DNA from: Polyangium jinanense
GTDB lineage: Bacteria; Myxococcota; Polyangia; Polyangiales; Polyangiaceae
Direction of reading: 5' to 3'
NCBI RefSeq assembly: GCF_028435365.1
Contig: NZ_JAGTJJ010000001.1
Span: forward strand, 1,054,001 to 1,118,000
DNA: 64,000 nucleotides
The position numbers were made by a program, and so were the translations under genes. Below, piece after piece: positions 16,055-24,430 of the stretch; position 1 is the stretch's first letter, and each line of letters opens with the position of its first letter. The notes beneath the pieces were generated by a model. That model did no database searches. It was given only the letters and a program-made list of their open reading frames with translations, and was not told the origin of the DNA.

Positions 16055-17683
16055 GTGCCCGTGCCCGGAGACGACGACAACGAGCGGCTGACACCCACGA
16101 TCCCGCCGCCGCCCATGATCGAGTCGGCCTCGGGCGCCCGGACGCGACGTGTCATCGCCGTCGGAGGCGGGCGCGGCGGCGTCGGCAAGACGCTGCTCAC
16201 CGTGAACCTCGGCGTCTACTTCGCCCAGCTCGGCCGCGAGGTCGTCGTCTGCGACACCGATCCGTTCGGTTCGAACCTGCACGGCGTGCTCGGCCTGGAG
16301 ACGCCGCCGCTCGTGACGAGCGAGGCCCTCGAAGAAGGCAAGGCCAAGCCCGTGAGCACGATCGTCCCGGGGCTGCGCCTCTTGCCCACGGCCTACGATC
16401 CGATGACCGCGACACCGATCCGCCCGAACCGCGGATCGCACTGGGCGAGGCAGATCGAGAAGCTCGACGTCGACTACGTCCTCCTGAACCTCGGCGCCTC
16501 GACGACGGCCTCCACGCTGGATCTCTTCCTCCAGGCCGACGTCGGGATCTGCGTGACGGCGCCCGAGCCGCTCGCGATCGAGACGACCTACCGCTTCTGC
16601 CGCGCGCTCTACCTGCGCGTGCTCCGGCGCGCGCTCACGAAGGAGCGCTTCAAGCTGCGCCTCGTCGAGCGCGTGATCGCGGCGCTCCCACCGCTCGCCC
16701 CGCCGCCGGCGATCGTCGCCGAGATCAAGCGCTACGACGACGGCGTGGCCAAGGTCGCGGCCGAGGAGATGCTGAGCGTCGCCGCGCACCTCGTCGTCGG
16801 CCAGACACGCCTGCGCTCCGACCTCGACCTCGGCATGAGCATGCACGTCATCGCCGAGCGTTTCCTCGGCATCTCGCTCGACTACCTCGGCCACATCGAG
16901 CACGACGACGCCGTGTGGCTGACGGTGCGGCGCAGGCAGCCGCTCCTCATCGACAGCCCCACGTCGAAGAGCGCGCGCAACATCGAGCGCGTCGCGCGCC
17001 GCATCCTCGCGCTGCTCGCCGCGCAGAGCACCCGCGGCGGCGCGCTCCCGGCCCGCGCGCCGGTCGCCCAACGTGCCGGCGCCCTGCCTGCCACGCTCTA
17101 CGAGGTGCTCGGCGTGCCACGCACCGGCGCTGACGACGAGATCCGCCGTGCAGTGAAGCGCCAGCGGGAGATCTTCCGCGAGGGCAGCTTGCCGCTCTGC
17201 TCCGTCGTCGCGCCCGAGGTCTTGCAAAAGGTGCAAGCGCGCATCGAAGAAGCGCACGACACCCTGCTCGATCCCGTGCGCCGCCGCGCCTACGACCTCT
17301 CCACGTTCCCGGACGACACGCCCGCGACGGTCGTGCCGCAGCGCAGCAGCAACGCGGCGCAGGTAGCCGAGCTCGCCATGCTGCAGGCCGAGCTCGCGCG
17401 CGAGATCAACGCCGAGACGCAGTTCACGGGCGCGCTCCTGCGCAAGGTGCGCGAGTCGCAGGGGATCGAGATCACCGAGATCGCGCAGCGCACGAAGATC
17501 AACGTCGCGCACCTCAACGCGATCGAGAACGAGTCGTTCGGGGACCTGCCCGCGCTCGTGTACGTGCAGGGCTTCGTGCAGCAGGTCGCGAAGTTCTTGA
17601 AGCTCGACCCGGCGCAGGTCGCGAAGACGTACACGCGAAGGCTGCGGGATATCTCCCTTGGGCGCGCGAGGGGCAGTGGATAA
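16055..17683 (+). CDS. MinD/ParA-like ATPase fused to J-like and RodZ-type HTH domains
   Basis: This protein of about 542 aa has three parts. Residues about 28-320 form a MinD/ParA P-loop ATPase: GGGRGGVGKT (an R replaces the signature Lys of the deviant Walker A) and VVVCDTDPFGSNL. Residues about 345-425 resemble a DnaJ domain (TLYEVLGVPRTGADDEIRRA, then DPVRRRAYDL) but lack the HPD motif, so DnaK stimulation is unlikely. Residues about 450-535 match the RodZ/HTH_25 helix-turn-helix (LLRKVRESQGIEITEIAQRT, then YVQGFVQQVAKFL). GTG 16055 is chosen; an in-frame ATG at 16115 is the alternative. The downstream membrane-protein gene overlaps its stop. A role in spatial organisation or envelope-linked regulation is plausible but inferred. 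Confidence 0.8.
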   Translation: MPVPGDDDNERLTPTIPPPPMIESASGARTRRVIAVGGGRGGVGKTLLTVNLGVYFAQLGREVVVCDTDPFGSNLHGVLGLETPPLVTSEALEEGKAKPVSTIVPGLRLLPTAYDPMTATPIRPNRGSHWARQIEKLDVDYVLLNLGASTTASTLDLFLQADVGICVTAPEPLAIETTYRFCRALYLRVLRRALTKERFKLRLVERVIAALPPLAPPPAIVAEIKRYDDGVAKVAAEEMLSVAAHLVVGQTRLRSDLDLGMSMHVIAERFLGISLDYLGHIEHDDAVWLTVRRRQPLLIDSPTSKSARNIERVARRILALLAAQSTRGGALPARAPVAQRAGALPATLYEVLGVPRTGADDEIRRAVKRQREIFREGSLPLCSVVAPEVLQKVQARIEEAHDTLLDPVRRRAYDLSTFPDDTPATVVPQRSSNAAQVAELAMLQAELAREINAETQFTGALLRKVRESQGIEITEIAQRTKINVAHLNAIENESFGDLPALVYVQGFVQQVAKFLKLDPAQVAKTYTRRLRDISLGRARGSG

Positions 17684-19124
17684 GCCTTCGGACGAAGGAC
17701 GGGATCGGCTCTTTTCGGCCGCCCTCTTCGTGCTGGCGCTCCTCCTGCGCCTCTACGTCGCCATCGCCTGGGCCCGCGAGCCCGTGTGGGACGGGCACTA
17801 CTACGACTTCGGCGCGCGCCGCATCGCCGAGGGTTTTGGCTACTCCGACGACGTCGTCGTGGGCGGTCAGCGCGTCTGGCATCCCTGGTGCCACTACCCC
17901 GTCGGCTACAGCGGCTTCCTCGCGATCTTCTATCGGCTCTTCGGCGCGGGCCCCATGACCGCGCCCGTCGTCAACGCCGTCACGGGCGCGCTCGTCGTGG
18001 TGCTCGTACACAGGCTCGCGAGGTACGCGACGACGAAGAACCGCGCCCGCGCCGCGGGCCTTCTCTGCGCGCTCGATCCCGGCCTCATCGTCTACGCCGC
18101 GCTCGTGATGACCGAGCCGCTCGCCGCGCTCGGCCTCGTCGCGGCGGGGTGGCTCGTCGCGCGGGACGCGAAGACCAAGCCAATGCGCGGCGCGCTGCTC
18201 GCGGGCCTCACGCTCGGCCTCGCCACGCTGGTGCGGCCGCAGAGCCTGCTCTGCGCGCCTGCGCTCGGCTTGTTCACGCTGGGCGACGGCACGCTGCGCA
18301 CGAAGCTGAAGAAGGGGCTCGTCACGGCCGGAATCGCGCTCGCGACGGCCGTGCTCGTCGTCCTGCCGTGGACCGCGCGCAACTGCCGCGTGATGGACGG
18401 CTGCGCGTTCGTGTCGACGAACGCCGGGTGGAACCTCGCGATCGGCGCCTCCCCGCGCGCCACGGGCCGCTTCGAAACGCTGCGCGCGAGCGACGGCTGC
18501 AAGGTCGTCACGGGCCAGGTGCAGCAGGATCAATGCTGGCGCGACGAGGGCCTGCGCTGGATCACGAACGACCCGATCCGCTGGCTCTCGCTCGTCCCGA
18601 AGAAGCTCAGCCACACCTTCGATCACGAATCGTTCCCGATGGGCTACCTCGGCGAAGCGAACCCCGCGGCCTGGCCCGAGCCGCGCAAAGCCACAGGCCG
18701 CGCCGTGCTCACCACGGTGCACGTCGCGCTGCTCGCGCTCGCCGCGCTGGGACTCGTCGCCTCCCCGCTCGGACGTTTGCCGCTCCGCGCGCGCCTCACG
18801 CAGATCGCGGCGCTCCTCGCGGTCCTGGGCGTCGTGCTCCACGGCATCCTCTCCGACGCGCATCCGTTCTGGCCGCTCGCCGTGCTGATCGTGCTCTTCG
18901 GCGCCCTGCCGCTCCCGGGCGCGCCGGCCCGCAACGCGGCCGTCGGTTACCTGGTCTTCGCCGTCGCCACCGTGGCGCTCACGCACGCGATCTTCTTCGG
19001 CGAAGACCGCTATCACGTGGTGATCACGCCGGTCCTCTGCTTGCTCGCGGCCCTCGCGTTGCGGCCGTCCGGAGCGCTCGCCGCTCCCTCACGAGCAGCC
19101 GCAGACGTTCCCCCACCGTCCTGA
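17676..19124 (+). CDS. Polytopic membrane protein, GT39/ArnT-like (GT-C) glycosyltransferase family
   Basis: This protein of about 482 aa has many hydrophobic segments. Its first periplasmic loop contains EPVWDGHYYDFGARRIAEG, the acidic D-x-Y pattern typical of GT-C lipid-linked sugar transferases (PMT/ArnT-like). A conserved stretch RPQSLLCAPALGLFTL follows. The last third is membrane segments with short loops. Donor and acceptor cannot be predicted. GTG at 17676 overlaps the stop of the upstream fusion gene by 8 bp, implying coupled translation; a TTG at 17658 is the alternative. Confidence 0.7.
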   Translation: MDKPSDEGRDRLFSAALFVLALLLRLYVAIAWAREPVWDGHYYDFGARRIAEGFGYSDDVVVGGQRVWHPWCHYPVGYSGFLAIFYRLFGAGPMTAPVVNAVTGALVVVLVHRLARYATTKNRARAAGLLCALDPGLIVYAALVMTEPLAALGLVAAGWLVARDAKTKPMRGALLAGLTLGLATLVRPQSLLCAPALGLFTLGDGTLRTKLKKGLVTAGIALATAVLVVLPWTARNCRVMDGCAFVSTNAGWNLAIGASPRATGRFETLRASDGCKVVTGQVQQDQCWRDEGLRWITNDPIRWLSLVPKKLSHTFDHESFPMGYLGEANPAAWPEPRKATGRAVLTTVHVALLALAALGLVASPLGRLPLRARLTQIAALLAVLGVVLHGILSDAHPFWPLAVLIVLFGALPLPGAPARNAAVGYLVFAVATVALTHAIFFGEDRYHVVITPVLCLLAALALRPSGALAAPSRAAADVPPPS

Positions 19125-19146
19125 CCAGGTCTGATAGAGTACCGTC

Positions 19147-19473
19147 ATGTTGAAGAACCTGAGCCACGAGGATCGTCTTCAGGTGATGCGGTTCGTGTGC
19201 TCGTTCGCCTGGGCGGACCTCGAGGTCAAGCCCAAGGAGCGCGCCCTCGTCCACAAGATGGTCAAGGAGTTCCAGCTCGATCCCGACGAGGCAAAGCAAG
19301 TCGAGGGCTGGCTGCAGGTGCCGCCGCGCGCCGAGGAGGTCGACCCGGCCACGATCCCGGCCGCGCACCGGAAGATGGTGCTCGACGCCGCACGCCGGAT
19401 CATCAAGGCGGACGGGAACGTGGACCCGGAAGAGGCGGAGAGCTTCGAGCTTCTCGAGCAGTTGCTAGCGTAA
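19147..19473 (+). CDS. TerB-like helical protein
   Basis: This 108-aa protein has the TerB/DjlA-N type pattern: VCSFAWADLEVKPKERALVH, then AARRIIKADGNVDPEEAE, that is, two helical hairpins with acidic DG-turns that may bind metal. Stand-alone TerB proteins are cytoplasmic or membrane-associated and linked to stress and envelope sensing, without a firm reaction. The start is MLKNLSHEDRLQVMRF. It lies 22 bp after the glycosyltransferase-like gene in the rightward run. Confidence 0.75.
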   Translation: MLKNLSHEDRLQVMRFVCSFAWADLEVKPKERALVHKMVKEFQLDPDEAKQVEGWLQVPPRAEEVDPATIPAAHRKMVLDAARRIIKADGNVDPEEAESFELLEQLLA

Positions 19474-19513
19474 CCGTTCGCCACCCCCAGCGTCCGTCTG
19501 GTACGCTCGGGGC

Positions 19514-20572
19514 GTGCTTCGCCAAGGTCTCGGTCGCCGGCACGGGCCGTGGGGGATCACCCTCGCGTGCGTGGCGACCGCGCTCGCCCTCACGATCACC
19601 CCTGCAAGGCCCGCCGGCGCGTTCCCGCACGTCGTCCGCTCCGGTGAGACGCTCGCGCAGATCGCCGAGCGCGTGTACGGCCGCGTCGAGATGGAGCAGA
19701 TCCTCGTCGCGGCAAACTCCCTCGACGCGGGCAGAGGCCTGTCGATCGTGCCCGGCATGCGCCTGGAGATCCCGTCGGTCGGGCACCACCGCGTCACCGC
19801 CGGCGAGACCTGGACCTCGCTCGCCGACACGCTGCTCGGCCACCCCGAGCGCAGCGACGTCCTCGCCTTCGCGAACGAAGCCAAGCCCTGGATCCAGCCC
19901 ACCGAAGGCCAGGAGATCCGCGTCCCCTACAACCTGCGCTACGTCGCCGGCCCGGGCGACTCGACGCTGACCGTCGCCTACCGTTTCCTCGGCCAGCGCG
20001 ACAAGGCGTGGATGCTCGATCGGTACAACCGCCTCGGCGGCGAGTCGCTGCAGCGCGGCGACGTGGTGCTCGTGCCGCTCACCGAGCTCGAGCTCACGAC
20101 CGAAGGAAAAGCCCTCGCCGCGAGCGCCGGCGCGCTCGTCCGCTCGGAAGGCGCAGGCCGCGCCCGCGAAGCCCAGCGTCGCGCCGAGACCGAGCTGCCA
20201 CAGCTCGCCGCCGACGTGCGGAGCGGCCGCTACGTCGACGCCGTCGCCCGCGCGAGCCGCATGCTCGGCTCCGGCGAGCTCTCGCGCACGCAGCTCGCCC
20301 AGATCCACCAGCGCCTCGTCGAAGCCTACGTCGCGCTCGACGCCCAGGGCCTCGCCGAGACGTCCTGCCTCGCCTGGCGCGAGGCCGATCCCGCGCTCGT
20401 CCTCGACCCGATCGAGCTCTCCCCGAAGATCGTGCGTGCCTGCACGAACGCGAGCACCCTCGGCGCCGCGGCTCCGCCCGCCGCCGTGATCCCGTCCGCC
20501 CCAGCATCCGCGTCCGCAGCCTCGTCCACGCCCCCCAGCGCGCCGCGCCGCTCGCCCGTGGGAGGTCGGTAG
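19514..20572 (+). CDS. Exported LysM-domain protein
   Basis: This 352-aa protein has a signal peptide (residues about 12-37, ending PAGA) followed by LysM-type modules: HVVRSGETLAQIAERVYGR, HRVTAGETWTSLADTLLG and a third, YVAGPGDSTLTVAYRFLG. LysM modules bind peptidoglycan or chitin-like glycans, so the protein should sit in the periplasm or on the cell wall. The C-terminal half is helical (REAQRRAETELPQLAADVR) and ends with a low-complexity Ala/Ser/Pro tail. A GTG start at 19514 is used. The downstream kinase begins 2 bp after its stop, so the two are co-transcribed. Confidence 0.8.
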   Translation: MLRQGLGRRHGPWGITLACVATALALTITPARPAGAFPHVVRSGETLAQIAERVYGRVEMEQILVAANSLDAGRGLSIVPGMRLEIPSVGHHRVTAGETWTSLADTLLGHPERSDVLAFANEAKPWIQPTEGQEIRVPYNLRYVAGPGDSTLTVAYRFLGQRDKAWMLDRYNRLGGESLQRGDVVLVPLTELELTTEGKALAASAGALVRSEGAGRAREAQRRAETELPQLAADVRSGRYVDAVARASRMLGSGELSRTQLAQIHQRLVEAYVALDAQGLAETSCLAWREADPALVLDPIELSPKIVRACTNASTLGAAAPPAAVIPSAPASASAASSTPPSAPRRSPVGGR

Positions 20573-20574
20573 GC

Positions 20575-21762
20575 GTGCAGCAAGGCGAGACGCGCGCCCC
20601 GGCCTCCTCCGACGCCGAGTATCTCGCGCCGGGCACCGTCGTCGCCTCGCGGTACACCGTCGCGTCCGTCGTCGGCGAGGGCGCGACGGGCATCGTCTAC
20701 GTCGCCACGGACGGCGAGACGGGCGCGCGTGTCGCGCTCAAGGTCATCCACAGGAGCCTCTGCTTCGACCCGCACTTCTCGCGCCGCTTCACGCGCGAGG
20801 CCTCGATCCTGAAGCAGCTCGAAGGCAACCACATCGTGCGCCTGCTCGACGTCACCGAGGACGACGGCCTGCCCGTGCTCGTGCTCGAGTACGTCGAGGG
20901 CCTCTCGCTCGAAGCGACCTTGCGCAAGCACAGGCCCACGATCGAGGAGGCCGTGGAGATCACGCTCCAGATCTGCGCCGCGCTCGGCGCCGCGCACGCG
21001 GGTGGCTTCGTGCACCGCGATCTCAAGCCCGGCAACGTCATCATCCAGGGCGAGCTCGGCACGGGCCGTCAGCCAACGCATGGGGGCTCCGCTCCGACAA
21101 GCGGAGCTGCGCCCCCAAACCCCCCGCCCATGGTCTGGGTCGTCGACTTCGGCCTCGGCAAGGCCTTGCACCGCGATCCTTCGGGCACCTCGCTCACCGA
21201 GCGCAACATGATCCTCGGCACGCCCGAGTACATGTCGCCCGAGCAGGTCCGCGGCGACGAGCTCGATCATCGCTGCGACATCTACGCGGCCGGCGTCCTG
21301 CTCTTCGAGATGCTCACGGGCCGCGCGCCGTTCGCGGGCAAAACGCCCATCGCGGCCATGACCGCGCACCTCACCGAGCCCGTCCCCTCCCCGCGCGCCT
21401 CGAGCCCCGATCGCGACATCCCGCCCACGCTCGAAGCCGTCGTCCATCGCGCCCTCGCGAAAAACCCCGACGAGCGATACGAGACCGCGCGCGCCTTCGC
21501 CGAGGCCCTCTCCGCCGCGCGCGACGAACACCACGTCATCGCGCCGGCCGCCGTGGACGACGCCGACGCGCTCGCCACGGGCGACACCGAGCTCGAGCTC
21601 CGCACGGCCGTCGCGAAGGCCGTCGCGCTCGAGCAGAAGGCGTCGACGACGAAGGCCGCCGCGGAGCGCCCGGGACAGCCGGTGCGGTGGCCGTGGATCC
21701 TCGTGGCGGTCGTGCTCGCGGCCGTGGCGATCGCCGTCGGCGCGATGGCCGGCGCGCGATAG
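20575..21762 (+). CDS. Membrane-anchored Ser/Thr protein kinase
   Basis: This 395-aa Hanks kinase has VGEGATGIVYVA, VALKVI, HRDLKPGNVII, VDFGLGKAL and GTPEYMSPEQV, all catalytic residues present. One transmembrane helix lies at the C-terminus (WPWILVAVVLAAVAIAVGA) with almost nothing outside, so the kinase faces the cytoplasm without an obvious sensor domain. A Shine-Dalgarno GGGAGG precedes the GTG at 20575. A Gly/Pro-rich insert of about 20 residues interrupts the stretch between catalytic loop and DFG and is encoded by a hairpin-forming sequence at 21082-21116. It follows the LysM gene by 2 bp, so a cell-wall input is possible. Confidence 0.85.
   Translation: MQQGETRAPASSDAEYLAPGTVVASRYTVASVVGEGATGIVYVATDGETGARVALKVIHRSLCFDPHFSRRFTREASILKQLEGNHIVRLLDVTEDDGLPVLVLEYVEGLSLEATLRKHRPTIEEAVEITLQICAALGAAHAGGFVHRDLKPGNVIIQGELGTGRQPTHGGSAPTSGAAPPNPPPMVWVVDFGLGKALHRDPSGTSLTERNMILGTPEYMSPEQVRGDELDHRCDIYAAGVLLFEMLTGRAPFAGKTPIAAMTAHLTEPVPSPRASSPDRDIPPTLEAVVHRALAKNPDERYETARAFAEALSAARDEHHVIAPAAVDDADALATGDTELELRTAVAKAVALEQKASTTKAAAERPGQPVRWPWILVAVVLAAVAIAVGAMAGAR
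21082..21116 (+). repeat. Intragenic palindromic hairpin inside the kinase gene
   Basis: GGGGGCTCCGCT (21082-21093) pairs with AGCGGAGC (21100-21107) and, after a 4-nt bulge, with the C-run at 21112-21116. This gives an 8-bp stem plus 4-5 further pairs around a 6-nt loop. It stays in frame and encodes a GGSAPTSGAAPPNPPP insert between HRDLKPGN and DFG. The shape resembles palindromic intergenic repeats that have inserted into a coding region. Confidence 0.6.
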
Positions 21763-21821
21763 CAGGCAACGCGCATCGCGGATGGCTTTCGCGCGGCATC
21801 GCGGCGATAATGCGCGCGATC

Positions 21822-23216
21822 ATGAAGACGCGCTTTCTTGGGAAGAAAGGTTTCCTCGCGGCCTCCGCTGTCGCACTCGGGGTCGCGCTTTTTCCGAGCG
21901 CGGCGCGCGCCGAGGTCGTCGCCGTCGATTGCGACGTCGATCCCGACTGGTGCAAGACCGCTCCGATCGGCTTCTCGCACAGCGACTCTCTCCCGATCGA
22001 ATGGAGCTTCGACACGGGTTGGGTCCCGGCGAACTCGCCCTTGCAGGTCCACATCTGGGCGGGCGTTTATGCGACCACGCGCGTCTCGCTCAAGGGTGCG
22101 CTCGAAACGAGCTGGCCCGAGGCGCTTCTCCTCCGCGCGCCGGGCAACGTCGACGGCGGTTTGCTCTCGTATCACTACGGCGTCGAGCTCGGCGCGCAGG
22201 CGCAGTTCCACGTGGAGATCGCGGGCATCCCGTACGACTGGGTCGGCGACATCCCGTATATCCCGCAGATCGATTTCCAGGTCGAAGGCGAACAGGTCTT
22301 CAACGCGTGGGGATGGAACCCCGGCGCCACGCTCGCCAGCAAGACGCAGCCGCAGACGATCATCGAGGTCGGCCTCAGCGACATCATCAGCATCCCCAGC
22401 GTCTTCGTGGACGGCGGCCTCAAGGTCGACGTGCAGATGGAGCTCGCCGCGACGTACACGACCGAGCGCATCGTCGTGGAGACCGCCGAGGGCAAGAGCG
22501 TCAAAGGCGGCGACATCACCGAGGAAGACGGTGAGACGAAGGCCGAGTATTTGAACGGCCCCGCGATCGACCTCGACGTGCATCCCGAAGGGAACATCGA
22601 CTACGACGGCATCATTCACCTGATCCCGGGCATGTGGATCGAGATCCTCGGCCAGAACTTCGCGTTCGACCTCGTCGACATCCCGATCACCTTCCCGATC
22701 ACGCAGACGACGTGGTCGTTCCCCAAGCAACGCGTGCACGTGCCTCTGCCCGACGTCGTGCTGCCGAAGGCCGAGATCGATTTTGGCGAGGTCGAGGTCG
22801 GCCAGAAGAGCCTCGAGAGCTTCAGCGTGTGGAACGCGGGCGAGGCGCGCGCGAAGGTGACGCTCGTGTCGAGCAGCCCGGAGCTCTTCCCCGCGTGGGA
22901 TCCGAGCATCGACATCGAGCCCGGCGTCACGGCGGACACGGCCGTGCGCTTCATGCCCCGGAAAAACGGCCCCTTCGAGGCGACGTTGTTCATCGCGTCC
23001 AACGACCCGAACGACCCGGTCCAGGAGATCGTCCTCAAGGGCGTGGGCTTCGGCGGCCCCGTGGCGCCGTCGCAGGACATCTCGCAGGAGAGCGGGTGCG
23101 CCTGCCGCGCCGCCGGAAACGACGCGCCCACCTCCGCCCCGGCGGGCCTCGCGCTCACCGCCCTCGCTGGGTTCGCAGCCCTCGTACGGCGAAATCGGAG
23201 GGTGGGTCGAGGTTGA
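21822..23216 (+). CDS. MYXO-CTERM-anchored surface protein with ASH-like domain
   Basis: This protein of about 464 aa starts with a signal peptide (MKTRFLGKKGFLAASAVALG, cleavage near ARAE). The mature protein has an all-beta N-terminal body, then an ASH/HYDIN-type Ig domain (IDFGEVEVGQKSLESFSVWN, then IASNDPNDPVQEIVLKGVGF). The C-terminus carries a MYXO-CTERM signature: ESGCACRAAG, a hydrophobic helix (PAGLALTALAGFAALV) and an RRNRR tail. That signal is known in Myxococcota to direct surface sorting and cleavage. An ATG at 21810 is also in frame. The ligand or partner is unknown. Confidence 0.8.
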   Translation: MKTRFLGKKGFLAASAVALGVALFPSAARAEVVAVDCDVDPDWCKTAPIGFSHSDSLPIEWSFDTGWVPANSPLQVHIWAGVYATTRVSLKGALETSWPEALLLRAPGNVDGGLLSYHYGVELGAQAQFHVEIAGIPYDWVGDIPYIPQIDFQVEGEQVFNAWGWNPGATLASKTQPQTIIEVGLSDIISIPSVFVDGGLKVDVQMELAATYTTERIVVETAEGKSVKGGDITEEDGETKAEYLNGPAIDLDVHPEGNIDYDGIIHLIPGMWIEILGQNFAFDLVDIPITFPITQTTWSFPKQRVHVPLPDVVLPKAEIDFGEVEVGQKSLESFSVWNAGEARAKVTLVSSSPELFPAWDPSIDIEPGVTADTAVRFMPRKNGPFEATLFIASNDPNDPVQEIVLKGVGFGGPVAPSQDISQESGCACRAAGNDAPTSAPAGLALTALAGFAALVRRNRRVGRG

Positions 23217-23223
23217 CCCCCAT

Positions 23224-23239
23224 GGGTCCTGTGCGACCC
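23224..23239. promoter_or_regulatory. Dyad GGGTC-N6-GACCC (upstream copy)
   Basis: A perfect inverted repeat, GGGTC CTGTGC GACCC, lies about 147-162 bp before the predicted start site of the degenerate sigma-54 activator gene. A second copy with identical arms lies 78 bp downstream. The position suits an enhancer-type activator site. It also lies just after the MYXO-CTERM gene stop. Confidence 0.5.
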
Positions 23240-23301
23240 CCCTTTCCGCCCGCCACAGGAACGACGCACACGGCATTTCGCCAGCTTACAAACTCACCCC
23301 T

Positions 23302-23317
23302 GGGTCTGTCGCGACCC
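23302..23317. promoter_or_regulatory. Dyad GGGTC-N6-GACCC (downstream copy)
   Basis: GGGTC TGTCGC GACCC has the same arms and spacing as the copy at 23224-23239 but a different core. Conserved arms with a varying core are what a dimeric DNA-binding protein site looks like. It lies about 76 bp upstream of the predicted start site. Confidence 0.5.
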
Positions 23318-23359
23318 CCCGTCCGACAAAAACCTGCGAAACTCCGCCAATTCCTTGGC

Positions 23360-23375
23360 TGGCATGACCGTTGCT
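23360..23375 (+). promoter_or_regulatory. Sigma-54 (-24/-12) promoter
   Basis: TGGCATGACCGTTGCT matches the sigma-54 consensus TGGCACG-N4-TTGCW at every defined base except one (T for C). The invariant GG and GC are correctly spaced. Transcription would start near 23386, 34 bp before the ATG at 23420. Confidence 0.75.
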
Positions 23376-23419
23376 GATGTCCATTCCGGACCTGACTTCA
23401 GCATCGGGGAGTTCCTGAC

Positions 23420-24430
23420 ATGTCGACGGCCACGCAGCAGGACCAGCACATCCACGAAACCCAGCCCTCTTCGCAGACCCGCGCCGTACGCCAGGCGCTC
23501 GTCTCCATGGGATCGCGCGTCGTCGGACAAGGCGCGGCGATCGAGGAGGTCGTCCGCAACATCGGAGTCCTCTCGACGTCCCGCACGCCCGTGCTCTTCG
23601 TGGGCGAGCCCGGCGCCGGCAAGCGCTTCTTCGCCCGGGTCCTGCACGAGACGACGGCCCAGGGTCCGCTCGTTCTGCTCTCCGACGAAGCCGCGCCCAT
23701 CGACGCCGCCGCGCTCCGCACCGCCACGGAGAGCGCTCGCGGCGGCACGCTCGTCGTCGTCGACATCGATCGTCTCACCCCCGAGCTCGCCGACGAGCTC
23801 GTCGCGCTGGCGAGCCGCGGCGACACGCGCCTCGTCGCAACCTCCACGATGGCGCTCGATCCGAGCTGCTGTCACGCCGCGCTCTGCGCGCTCTTCACCA
23901 CGAGCACGGTGAAGCTCCCGAGCCTGCACGAGCGCGCCGAGGACGTCCCGCAGCTCATCCAGCACTTCTTCGAGCTGCACGCGACGCGCTCGCGCCGCAC
24001 CGATCTGCGCGGCCTGTCGCCCGAGGCGACCGCGCTGCTCGAAGGGCACACCTTCGCCGACCACGTGCGTGGCCTCGACCGCGCGATCGATCAGGCGATG
24101 GCGTTCGCCGAAGGCCCGTACGTGACCGTCTCGGATCTGCCGGAGGAGATCCGCGGATCGAAGCCGCTCGGCTCGTCGCTCCTGCTCGGCGCGCTGCCCG
24201 TGAACGGCCTCGATCTGCGCGCCGCGGTCGAGGAGTTCGAGACGCGCATGATCCTCCAGGCGCTCGAGCGCACGGGCTGGAACAAGAACCGCGCCTCGCG
24301 CTTGCTCGGCCTGAACCGCACGACGCTCGTCGAGATGATCAAGCGCAAGCGCCTCGCACCGCCGCTCGGCGCGCGCAAGCCGACCACGACGAAGGCCGAC
24401 GCGCACGAGGTGCTCGCCGACGCCGAGTGA
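23420..24430 (+). CDS. Degenerate sigma-54 activator-like AAA+ protein with Fis-type HTH
   Basis: This 336-aa protein resembles the AAA+ and C-terminal parts of bacterial enhancer-binding proteins. It has Walker A GEPGAGKR, a Walker B-like LVVVDIDRL and an ERAEDVPQLIQHFF segment typical of NtrC-class domains. The C-terminal Fis-type HTH is intact (ILQALERTGWNKNRASRLLG, then LNRTTLVEMIKRK). No GAFTGA loop, required to contact sigma-54, is visible and the ATPase domain is shortened, so it may bind DNA without activating sigma-54 itself. It has no receiver, PAS or GAF domain at the N-terminus. Its own gene has a good sigma-54 promoter. Confidence 0.75.
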   Translation: MSTATQQDQHIHETQPSSQTRAVRQALVSMGSRVVGQGAAIEEVVRNIGVLSTSRTPVLFVGEPGAGKRFFARVLHETTAQGPLVLLSDEAAPIDAAALRTATESARGGTLVVVDIDRLTPELADELVALASRGDTRLVATSTMALDPSCCHAALCALFTTSTVKLPSLHERAEDVPQLIQHFFELHATRSRRTDLRGLSPEATALLEGHTFADHVRGLDRAIDQAMAFAEGPYVTVSDLPEEIRGSKPLGSSLLLGALPVNGLDLRAAVEEFETRMILQALERTGWNKNRASRLLGLNRTTLVEMIKRKRLAPPLGARKPTTTKADAHEVLADAE

